DNA of 64,000 nucleotides from Taudactylus pleione (lineage: Eukaryota; Chordata; Amphibia; Anura; Myobatrachidae): contig JAUIMM010001595.1 of the NCBI GenBank assembly GCA_031769625.1, positions 233,521 through 297,520 of the forward strand, in the 5' to 3' direction. Positions within the stretch are counted from its first letter, which is position 1. Every line of letters begins with the position of its first letter. A model generated the notes under the pieces. The model had not been told where the DNA came from. It saw nothing but the letters and a program-made list of their open reading frames with translations, and made no database searches. Position numbers and translations under genes: made by a program. Below are positions 15,001 to 24,752 of this stretch, in pieces.

Positions 15001-18000
15001 GGGTACTGAGTGTAGGAAGTAGGTGGGAGTGAGATGGGTACTGGGTGTAGGAAGAAGGTGGGAGTGACATGGGGTACTGGATGTGGGAGTATGTGGGAGT
15101 GAGATGGGTACTGAGTGTAGGAAGTAGGTGGGTATGAGACGGGGTACTTGGTGTAGGTGGGAGTGAGATGGGGGTACTGAGTGTATGATGTAGGTGGGAG
15201 TGAGATGGGTACTGAGTGTAGGAAGTAGGTGGGAGTGAGATGGGTACTGAGTGTAGGGAGTAGGTGGGAATGAGATGGGTAGAGGGTGTAGGAAGTAGGT
15301 GGGAGTGAGATGGGTACTGGGTGTAGGTGGGAGTGAGATGGGGTACTGTTTGTAGGAAGTAGGTGGGAGTGAGATGGGTAGTGAGTGTAGGAAGTAGGTG
15401 GGAGTGAGATGGGTACTGAGTGTAGGAAGTAGGTGGGGAGTGAGATGGGTACTGGGTGTAGGAAGTAGGTGGGAGTGAGATGGGTACTGAGTGTAGGGAG
15501 TAGGTGGGAATGAGATTGGTAGTGGGTGTAGGAAGTAGGTGGGAGTGAGATGGGTACTGGGTGTAGGAAGTAGTTGGGAGTGAGATGGGGTACTGGGTGT
15601 AGGTGGGAGTGAAATGGGGGTACTGAGTGTAGGAAGTCGGTGGAAGAGGGGATGGGGTACTGGGTGTAGGAAGTAGGTGGGAATGAGATGGGTACTGGGT
15701 GTAGGAAGTAGGTGGGGAGTGAGATGGGGTACTGAGTGTAGGAAGTAGGAGGGAGTGAGATGGGGTACTGAGTGTAGGAAGTAGGTGGGAGTGAGATGGG
15801 TACTGGGTGTAGGAAGTAGGTGGGAGTGAGATGGGTACTGAGAGTAGGTGGGAGTGAGATGGGCACTGGGTGTAGGTGAGAGTGAGATGGTATACTTGGT
15901 GTAGGAAGTAGGTGGGGAGTGAGATGGGGGTACTGGGGGTAGGAAGTAGGTGTAAGTGAGATGGAGTACTGGGTGTAGTCGGGAATGAGATGGGGTACTT
16001 GGTGTAGGAAGTATGTGGGAGTGAGATTGGTACTGGGTGTAGGAAGTAGGTGGGAGTGAGATGGGGTACTAGGTGTAGGAAATAGGTGGGAGTGAGATGG
16101 GTACCGGGTGAAGGAAGTAGGTGGGAGTGAGATGGGTACTGGGTGTAGGAAGTAGGTGGGAGTGAGATGGGTACTGGGTGTAGGAAGTAGGTGGGAGTGA
16201 GATGGGTACTGAGTGTAGGAAGGAAGTGGGAGTGAGATGGGTACTGAGTGTAGGAAGTAGGTGGGAATGAGATGGGTACTGAGTGTAGGAAGTAGTTGGG
16301 AGTGAGATGGGGTACTGGGTGTAGGTGGGAGTGAGATGGGGTACTGAGTGTAGGAAGGAGGTGGGAGTGAAATGGGGTACTGAGTGTAGGAAGTAGGTGG
16401 GAGTTTGATGGGGTACTGGGTGTAGGAAGTAGGTGGGAATGAGATGGGTACTGGGTGTAGGAAGTAGGTGGGAATGAGATGGGTACTGAGTGTAGGAAGT
16501 AGGTGGGAATGAGATGGGTACTGGGTGTAGGAAGTAGGTGGGATTGAGATGAGTACTGAGTGTAGGAAGTTGGTGGGAGTGAGATGGGGTACTGAATGTA
16601 GGGAGTAGTTGGGAATGAGACGGGTACTGGGTGTTGGAAGTAGGTGGGAGTGAGATGGGTACTGAGTGTAGGGAGTAGGTGGGAGTGAGATGGGTACTGG
16701 GTGTAGGAAGTAGGTGGGAGTGAGATGGGTACTGCGTGTAGGAAGTATGTGGGAATGAGATGGGGTACTGAGTGTAGGAAGTAGGTGGGAGTGAGATGGG
16801 GTACAGAGTGTAGGAAGCAGGTGGGAGTGAGATGGGATACTGAGTGTAGGAAGTAGGTGGGAGTGATATGGGGTACTGAGTTTAGGAAGTAGGTGGGAGT
16901 GAGATGGGGTACTGAGTGTAGGGAGTAGGTGGGAGTGAGATGGGTACTGGGTGTAGGAAGTAGGTGGGAGTGAGATGGGTACTGAGTGTAGGGAGTAGGT
17001 GGGAATGAGATGGGTAGAGGGTGTAGGAAGTAGGTGGGAGTGAGATGGGTACAGGGTGTAGGTGGGAGTGAGATGGGGTTCTGTTTGTAGGAAGTAGGTG
17101 GGAGTGAGAAGGGTAGTGAGTGTAGGAAGTAGGTGGGAGTGAGATGGGTAGTGAGTGTAGAAAGTAGGTGGGAGTGAGATGGGTACTGGGTGTAGGAAGT
17201 AGGTGGGAGTGAGATGGGTACTGAGTGTAGGGAGTAGGTGGGAATGAGATTGGTAGTGGGTGTAGGAAGAAGGTGGGAGTGAGATGGGTACTGGGTGTAG
17301 GAAGTAGATGGGAGTGAGATGGGGTACTGAGTGTAGGGAGTAGGTGGGAATGAGATGGGTACTGAGTGTACGAAGTAGGTGGGAATGAGATGAGTTCTGA
17401 GTGTAGGAAGTAGGAGGGAATGAGATGGGTACTGAGTGTAGGAAGTAGTTGGGAGTGAGATGGGGTACTGGGTGTAGGTGGGAGTGAAATGGGGTACTGA
17501 GTGTAGGAAGTCGGTGGAAGTGAGATGGGGTACTGGGTGTAGGAAGTAGGCGGGAAAGAGATGGGTACTGGGTGTAGGAAGTAGGTGGGAGTGAGATGGG
17601 TACTGAGTGTAGGAAGTAGGTGGGAATGAGATGGGTACTGGGTGTAGGAAGTAAGTGGGAGTGACATGAGTACTGAGTGTAGGAATTTGGTGGGAGTGAG
17701 ATGGGGTACAGAATTTAGGGAGTAGTTGGGAATGAGATGGGTAGTGAGTGTAGGAAGTAGGTGGGAGTGAGATGGGTAGTGGGTGTAGGAAGAAGGTGGG
17801 AGTGAGATGGGTACTGGGTGTAGGAAGAAGTTGGGAGTGAGATTGGTACTGAGTGTAGGGAGTACGTGGGAATGAGATGGGTAGTGGGTATAGGAAGTAG
17901 GTGGTAGTGAGATGGGTACTGAATGTAGGAAGTAGGTGGGAGTGAGATGGGTACTGGGTGTAGGAAGTAGGTGGGAATGAGATGGGGTACTGGGTGTAGG

Positions 18001-21000
18001 AAGTAGGTGGGAGTGAGATGGGTACTGAGTGTAGGAAGTGGGTGGGAGTGAGATGGGTACTGGGTGTAGGAAGAAGGTGGGAATGAGATGGGGTACTGAG
18101 TGTAGGAAGTAGGTGGGAGTGAGATGGGGTACAGAGTGTAGGAAGCAGGTGGGAGTGAGATGGGATACTGAGTGTAGGAAGTAGGTGGGAGTGATATGGG
18201 GTACTGAGTTCAGGAAGGAGGTGGGAGTGAGATGGGTACTGGGTGTAGGAAGTAGGTGGGAGTGACATGGGGTACTGGGTGTAGGAAGGAGGTGGGAGTG
18301 AGATGGGTACTGAGTGTAGGAAGTAGGTGGGTATGAGATGGGGTACTTGGTGTAGGTGGGAGTGAGATGGGTACTGGGTGTAGGGAGTAGGTGGGAATGA
18401 GATTGGTAGTGGGTGTAGGAAGTAGGTGGGAGTGAGATGAGTACTGGGTGTAGGGAGTAGGTGGGAATGAGATGGGTACTGGGTGTAGGAAGTAGGTGGG
18501 AATGAGATGAGTTCTGAGTGTAGGAAGTAGGTGGGAATGAGATGGGTACTGATTGTAGGAAGTAGTTGGGAGTGAGATGGGGTACTGGGTGTAGGTGGGA
18601 GTGAAATGGGGTACTGAGTGTAGGAAGTAGGTGGGAGTGAGATGGGGTACTGGGTGTAGGAAGTAGGTGGGAATGAGATGGGGTACTGGTTGTAGGAAGT
18701 ATGTGGCAGTGAGATGGGTACTGAGTGTAGGAAGTGGGTGGGAGTGAGATAGGTACTGGGTGAAGTAAGAAGGTGGGAATGAGATGGGGTACTGAGTGTA
18801 GGAAGTAGGTGGGAGTGAGATGGGGTACTGAGTGTAGGAAGTAGGTGGGAGTGAGATGGGTACTGAGTGTAGGAAGTAGGTGGGAATGAGATGGGTAATG
18901 AGTGTAGGAAATAGGTGGGAGTGAGATGGGTATTGGGTGTAGGAAGTAGGTGGGAGTGAGATGGGTACTGAGTGTAGGGAGTAGGTGGGAGTGAAAAGGG
19001 TACTGGGTGTAGGAAGTAGGTGGGAATGAGATGGGTACTGAGTGTAGGGAGTAGGTGGGAGTGAGATGGGTACTCGGTGTAGGAAGTAGGTGGGAATGAG
19101 ATGGTTACTGGGTGTAGGAAGTAGGTGGGAATGAGATGGGTACTGGGTGTAGGAAGTAGGTGGGAATGAGATGGTTACTAGTTGTAGGAAGTAGGTGGGA
19201 ATGAGATGGGTACTGGGTGTAGGAAGTAGGTGGGAGTGAGATGGGTAGTGGGTGTAGGTGGGAATGAGATGGGGTACTGGGTGTAGGAAGTAGGTGGGAG
19301 TGAGATGGGGTACTGAGTGTAGGAAGTAGGTGGGAGTGAGATGGGGTACTGAGTTTAGGAAGTAGGTGGGAGTGAGATGGGGTACTGAGTGTAGGGAGTA
19401 GGTGGGAATGAGATGGGTAGTGGGTGTAGGAAGTAGGTGGGAGTGAGATGGGTACTGGGTGTAGGAAGTAGGTGGGAGTGATATGGGGTACTGAGTGTAG
19501 GAAGTAGGTGGGAGTGAGATGGGGTACTGAGTTTAGGAAGTAGGTGGGAGTGAGATGGGTACTGGGTGTAGGAAGTAGGTGGGAGTGAGATGGGTACTGG
19601 GTGTAGGGAGTAGGTGGGAATGAGATGGGGTACTGGGTGTAGGAAGTAGGTGGGAGTGAGATGGGTACTGGGTGTAGGAAGTAGGTGGGAATGAGATGGG
19701 TTCTGAGTGTAGGAAGTAGGTGGGAGTGAGATGGGTACTGGGTGTAGGGAGTAGGTGGGAGTGAGATGGGGTACTGGGTGTAGGAAGTAGGTGGGAGTGA
19801 GATGGGGTACTGGGTATAGGAAGTTGGTGGGAGTGAGATGGGTACTGAGTGTAGGGAGTACGTGGGAGTGAGATGGGTACTGGGTGTAGGAAGTAGGTGG
19901 GAATGAGATGGGTACTGGGTGTAGGAAGTAGGTGGGAATGAGATGGGTACTGGGTGTAGGAAGTAGGTGGGAGTGAGATGGGTACTGGGTGTAGGGAGTA
20001 GGTGGGAGTGAGATGGGTACTGAGTGTAGGGAGTAGGTGGGAGTGAGATGGGTACTGGGTGTAGGATGTAGGTGGGAATGAGATGGGTACTGGGTGTCGG
20101 AAGTAGGTGGGAGTGAGAGATGGGTACTGGGTGTAGGTGGGAATGAGATGGGGTACTGGGTGTAGGAAGTAGGTGGGAGTGAGATGGGTACTGAGTGTAG
20201 GGAGTAGGTGGGAGTGAGATGGGTACTGGGTGTAGGAAGTAGGTGGGAGTGACATGGGGTACTGAGTGTAGGAAGTAGGAGGGAGTGAGATGGAGTACTG
20301 GGTGTAGGAAGTAGGTGGGAATGAGATGGGGTACTGGGTGTAGGAAGTATGTGGGAGTGAGGTGGGTACTGGGTGTAGGAAGTATGTGGGAGTGAGATGG
20401 GTACTGAGTGTAGGAAGTAGGTGGGTATGAGATGGGGTTCTTGGTGTAGGTGGGAGTGAGATGGGCTACTGGGTGTAGGTAGTAGGTGGGAGTGAGATGG
20501 GTACTGGGTGTAGATGGGAGTGAGATGGGTACTGGGTGTAGGAAGTAGCTGGGAGTGAGATGGGGTACTGGGTGTAGGAAGTAGGTGGGAGTGAGATGGG
20601 TACTGAGTGTAGGGAGTAGGTGGGAGTGAGATGGGTACTGGGTGTAGGAAGTAGGTGGGAATGAGATGGGTACTGGGTGTAGGAAGTAGGTGGGAGTGAG
20701 ATGGGTACTGAGTGTAGGAAGTAGGTGGGTGTGAGATGGGGTACTTGGTGTAGGTGGGAGTGAGATGGGATACTGAGTGTAGGAAGTAGGTGGGAGTGAG
20801 ATGGGTACTGGGTGTAGATGGGAGTGAGATGGGTACTGGGTGTAGGAAGTAGGTGGGAGTGAGATGGGTACTGAGTGTAGGGAGTAGGTGGGAGTGAGAT
20901 GGGTACTGGGTGTAGGAAGTAGGTGGGAATGAGATGGGTACTGGGTGTAGGAAGTAGGTGGGAGTGAGATGGGTACTGAGTGTAGGAAGTAGGTGGGTGT

Positions 21001-22488
21001 GAGATGGGGTACTTGGTGTAGGTGGGAGTGAGATGGGATACTGAGTGTAGGAAGTAGGTGGGAGTGAGATGGGTACTGGGTGTAGGAAGTAGGTGGGAGT
21101 GAGATGGGTACTGGGTGTAGGTGGGAGTGAGATGGGTACTGGGTGTAGGAAGTAGGTGGGAGTGAGATGGGTACTGGGTGTAGGAAGTAGGTGGGAGTGA
21201 GATGGGTACTGGGTGTAGGTGGGAGTGAGATGGGTACTGGGTGTAGGAAGTAGGTGGGAGTGACATGGGGTACTGAGTGTAGGAAGTAGGAGGGAGTGAG
21301 ATGGGGTACTGGGTGTAGGAAGTAGGTGGGAATGAGTTGGGGTACTGGGTGTAGGAAGTATGTGGGAGTGAGATGGGTACTGGGTGTAGAAAGTAGGTGG
21401 GAATGAGATGGGGTACTTGGTGTAGGTGGGAGTGAGATGGGTACTGGGTGTAGGAAGTAGGTGGGAGTGAGATGGGTACTGAGTGTAGGAAGTAGGTGGG
21501 AATGAGATGGGAACTGGGTGTAGGAAGTAAGTGGGAGTGACATGAGTACTGAGTGTAGGAATTTGGTGGGAGTGAGATGGGGTACTGAATTTAGGGAGTA
21601 GTTGGGAGTGAGATGGGTACTGAGTGTAGGAAGTAGGTGGTAGTGAGATGGGTACTGGGTGTAGGTAGTAGGTGGGAGTGAGATGGGTACTGGGTGTTGT
21701 TGGGAGTGAGATGGGTACTGGGTGTAGATGGGAGTGAGATGGGTACTGGGTGTAGGAAGTAGGTGGTAATGAGATGGAATACTGGGTGTAGGAAGTAGGT
21801 GGGTGTGAGATGGGTACTGGGTGTAGGAAGTAGGTGGGAGTGACATGGGGTACTGAGTGTAGGAAGTAGGAGGGAGTGAGATCGGTACTGGGTGTAGGAA
21901 GTAGGTGGGAGTGAGATGGGTACTGGGTGTAGGTGGGAGTGAGATGGGTACTGGGTGTAGGAAGTAGGTGGGAGTGAGATGGGTACTGGGTGTAGGAAGT
22001 AGGTGGGAGTGAGATGGGTTCTGAGTGTAGGAAGTAGGTGGGAGTGAGATGGGTACTGGGTGTAGGGAGTAGGTGGGAATGAGATGGGGTACTGGGTGTA
22101 GAAAGTAGGTGGGAATGAGATGGGTACTGGGTGTAGGAAGTAGGTGGGAATGAGATGGGTACTGGGTGTAGGAAGTAGGTGGGAGTGAGATGGGTACTGG
22201 GTGTAGGGAGTAGGTGGGAGTGAGATGGGTACTGGGTGTAGGAAGTAGGTGGGAGTGAGATGGGTACTGAGTGTAGGGAGTAGGTGGGAGTGAGATGGGT
22301 ACTGGGTGTAGGAAGTAGGTGGGAGTGAGTTGGGTACTGGGTGTAGGTGGGAATGAGATGGGGTACTGGGTGTATTAAGTAGGTGGGAGTTAGATGGGTA
22401 CTGAGTGTAGGGAGTAGGTGGGAGTGAGATGGGTACTGGGTGTAGGAAGTAGGTGGGAATGAGATGGGTACTGGGTGTAGGAAGTAGA
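1..22488. repeat. 35/36-bp satellite array with higher-order duplications
   Basis: The whole stretch is one tandem array. Its unit reads, in two halves, GGGTACTGGGTGTAGGAAG then TAGGTGGGAGTGAGAT. It is 35 bp, or 36 bp when a fourth G opens the unit, giving roughly 600-650 units by division. Shorter units that lack the GGAAGTA part recur throughout. Rare variants mark larger duplications: the ACCGGGTGAAGG variant occurs at 340, 5243 and 16103, and the GTATTAAG variant at 11187, 13383 and 22372. The plus strand is G-rich and almost free of C. Long minus-strand open frames (up to about 1,090 codons) arise because 36-bp units keep frame and the minus strand is poor in stops. They encode only a low-complexity Ser/His/Pro/Thr/Tyr/Leu repeat and show no gene-like features. 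The left end lies outside the window. Confidence 0.97.
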
Positions 22489-22734
22489 GTCCCTGGTTCA
22501 AGTGATTCAGGGTTATGGGTGCATAGATTGCTGTAGGGCCTATGGGATTTGAGGTATGGAATAGGGGTCCTCTACTGGGGGTCCATCATCTGTGTAGGGT
22601 AGGAGACCTATAGACTCTGTATCCCGGCGTACCCCATGCGGGATCAGTATAATTTATGTTTCAAATCCCGACAGCGGAAGTCCGGGAGGGATGAAAATCA
22701 CGAAGCTACAAAAGGTAAATATCACTAACCTTAC
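22489..22734. other. Non-satellite linker, no gene seen
   Basis: The satellite stops abruptly near 22488 and a 246-bp non-tandem stretch follows. It contains CCCGACAGCGG-type and GCGGGATC-type words that look like parts of a dispersed repeat. I see no convincing open frame or splice-flanked exon on either strand. If the FEN1-like exon at 24602-24682 is genuine, this would be intronic sequence of that gene. Confidence 0.6.
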
Positions 22735-22960
22735 TCCCTACCCTAACCCTCCTTTAGGGGTGCCTAACCCTAACCCCCTCCCCACAAGTGCCTAACCCTA
22801 ACCCCCCTTCCCTGCTGCCTAAACCTAAGTCTCCCGGGGGGGAGGGGTGTAACCCAAACCTCCCCCAAGTGCCTAACCCTCCCCGGGGGTGCCTAACCCT
22901 AGCCCTACCCTCTTCCCCTAGGCTAACCCTAGCCCCCCCCCCGGGAGCCCCTAACCTAGC
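22735..22960. repeat. Degenerate telomere-like CCCTAA-rich tract
   Basis: CCTAACCCTAAC and variants occur many times, separated by C-rich or G-rich spacers and the word GTGCCTAACCCT, which itself recurs (22759, 22788 and 22869 areas). Vertebrate telomere DNA read on the C strand is CCCTAA, so this resembles a decayed interstitial telomeric repeat. The repeating GTGCCTAACCCT context suggests instead a dispersed repeat family that contains telomere-like words. Nothing shows that this is or was a chromosome end. Confidence 0.6.
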
Positions 22961-23125
22961 CCTGTCCGCATTCGGCTTACGTTCGATCGGTAAGCCGGGT
23001 GTCGGGCTCCCGGCATGGTCTAAAGACAGGTGTCAGGATCTCGACGCCTGTCATTAGTACCTTGCCGGGATTAGACAGTCGGGAAGCCGGTGGTCGGCTT
23101 CCTGACTGCTCCCCCGAATGCTGGG
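22961..23125. other. GC-rich linker with imperfect inverted words
   Basis: This stretch of about 165 bp has repeated words such as AAGCCGG, GTCGGG and CCCGGC in both orientations. That fits the end of a GC-rich non-autonomous transposon or the edge of the adjacent minisatellite. Open frames here are short and unsupported. With the linker and telomere-like tract it may form one dispersed repeat, but I could not identify ends or a target duplication. Confidence 0.4.
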
Positions 23126-24537
23126 TTTTGGGATTTGGTGTAGGGACCAGTAGAGGAATTTGGCTTGTGTATCACGGTGCACGGCATGCTGGGAGTAGGG
23201 AGCAGGTGTAGGGATCAGGAGGTGTTGGCCCTGTGTATCCCGGCGCACGGCATGCTGGGAGTAGGGAGCAGGTGTAGGGATCAGGAGAGGTTTTGGTCCT
23301 GTGTATACCGGTGCACGGCATGCTGGGAGTAGGGAGCAGGTGTAGGGATCAGGAGAGGTGTTGGCCCTGTGTATCACGGTGCACGGCATGCTGGGAGTAG
23401 GGAGCAGGTGTAGGGATCAGGAGGTGTTGGCCCTGTGTATCCCGGCGCACGGCATGCTGGGAGTAGGGAGCAGGTGTAGGGATCAGGAGAGGTTTTGGTC
23501 CTGTGTATACCGGTGCACGGCATGCTGGGAGTAGGGAGCAGGTGTAGGGATCAGGAGAGGTGTTGGCCCTGTGTATCCCGGCGCACGGCATGCTGGGAGT
23601 AGGGAGCAGGTGTAGGGATCAGGAGGTGTTGGCCCTGTGTATCACGGTGCACGGCATGCTGGGAGTAGGGAGCAGGTGTAGGGATCAGGAGAGGTTTTGG
23701 TCCTGTGTATACCGGTGCACGGCATGCTGGGAGTAGGGAGCAGGTGTAGGGATCAGGAGAGGTGTTGGCCCTGTGTATCACGGTGCACGGCATGCTGGGA
23801 GTAGGGAGCAGGTGTAGGGATCAGGAGAGGTGTTGGCCCTGTGTATCACGGTGCACGGCATGCTGGGAGTAGGGAGCAGGTGTAGGGATCATGAGAGGTT
23901 GGTTCTGTGTATCCCGGCGCACGGCATGCTGGGAGTAGGGAGCAGGTGTAGGGATCAGGAGAGGTGTTGGCCCTGTGTATCACGGCGCACGGCATGCTGG
24001 GAGTAGGGAGCAGGTGTAGGGATCAGGAGGTGTTGGCCCTGTGTATCACGGTGCACGGCATGCTGGGAGTAGGGAGCAGGTGTAGGGATCAGGAGAGGTT
24101 TTGGTCCTGTGTATACCGGTGCACGGCATGCTGGGAGTAGGGAGCAGGTGTAGGGATCAGGAGAGGTGTTGGCCCTGTGTATCACGGTGCACGGCATGCT
24201 GGGAGTAGGGAGCAGGTGTAGGGATCAGGAGAGGTGTTGGCCCTGTGTATCACGGTGCACGGCATGCTGGGAGTAGGGAGCAGGTGTAGGGATCATGAGA
24301 GGTTGGTTCTGTGTATCCCGGCGCACGGCATGCTGGGAGTAGGGAGCAGGTGTAGGGATCAGGAGAGGTGTTGGCCCTGTGTATCACGGTGCACGGCATG
24401 CTGGGAGTAGGGAGCAGGTGTAGGGATCAGGAGGTGTTGGCCCTGTGTATCCCGGCGCACGGCATGCTGGGAGTAGGGAGCAGGTGTAGGGATCATGAGA
24501 GGTTGGTTCTGTGTATCCCGGCGCACGGCATCCTGGG
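23126..24537. repeat. 66-68-bp minisatellite with ~202-bp higher-order period
   Basis: About 21 units share the core GCACGGCATGCTGGGAGTAG followed by GGAGCAGGTGTAGGGATCA. Sub-types differ in the GTGTATCCCGGCGC, GTGTATACCGGTGC or GTGTATCACGGTGC segment and in GGTGTTGGCC versus GGTTTTGGTCC. The GGTTTTGGTCC type recurs near 23287, 23489, 23690 and 24094, about 202 bp or twice that apart, so three units form a higher-order block. Minus-strand open frames of about 80 codons across it repeat the same peptide and are treated as by-products. The array ends about 60 bp from the proposed splice donor of the FEN1-like exon. Confidence 0.95.
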
Positions 24538-24752
24538 AGATATACGTGTTGTGACGTCAGTGTCGGGGACTACAGGTCTCAGCATGCCTGGGGTCCACAC
24601 CTCGGTAGCTGCTGAGCTCCGTGGTCCGTTCGCTCCCCGGAGCCTTCTCCCGGATCAGCTCAGCCAGACGCAGGATCCCCATAGCGGCGGCGGCAGAGGG
24701 CGGATCCCGGGCCCGGGGGTAGGGAGCAGCGATCCCAGCGTCATGCACAGGG
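24538..24752. promoter_or_regulatory. GC-rich, CpG-rich segment; candidate promoter of a divergent gene pair
   Basis: This is one of the few non-tandem segments in the first 26 kb. It is GC-rich with many CpGs, a GCGGCGGCGG run just upstream of the minus-strand start codon, and CCCGGGCCCGGG-type words. It contains a TGACGTCA core (GTGACGTCAG) near 24551, the classical CRE/ATF recognition word. It lies at the head of the minus-strand FEN1-like exon and, across a minisatellite, 1.7 kb from the plus-strand TMEM276-like start. A CpG-island promoter is inferred from composition and position only. No TATA box is obvious. Confidence 0.45.
24601..24682 (-). CDS. First coding exon of a FEN1-family structure-specific nuclease (partial)
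   Basis: On the minus strand a start codon at 24682-24680 opens MGILRLAELIREKAP and continues to about residue 28, ending in a SSYRG-like segment. FEN1 proteins begin Met-Gly-Ile, then have Leu6-Ala7, Leu9-Ile10, Ala14-Pro15, Ser25-Tyr26 and Gly28. All of these fall at the same positions here with no gap. Gly2 in this family becomes the N-terminus near the active site, which is why I choose this Met over an in-frame one at 24748. The start context (GCCGCT before ATGG) is favourable. After 24601 the minus strand reads GTGTGG, a usable but not ideal splice donor in phase 1, and beyond it the frame loses similarity. Family members cut 5' flaps in DNA replication and repair in the nucleus. The catalytic acidic residues lie in later exons that I cannot find in the window. 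It could also be a fragment of a gene, and a match this short could be chance. Confidence 0.5.

Noticed and set aside
203..22501. Very long minus-strand open frames (up to ~1,090 codons) in the satellite
   Set aside because: They follow the 35/36-bp unit, encode only SHSHLLPTPST-type repeats, shift frame whenever a 35-bp unit occurs, and have no start context, domain or splice structure.
24557..24748. Upstream in-frame start at 24748 for the FEN1-like exon
   Set aside because: FEN1-family proteins need Met-Gly-Ile at the very N-terminus; the extra 22 residues are low-complexity UTR-like sequence with an Ala run from the GCC repeat.
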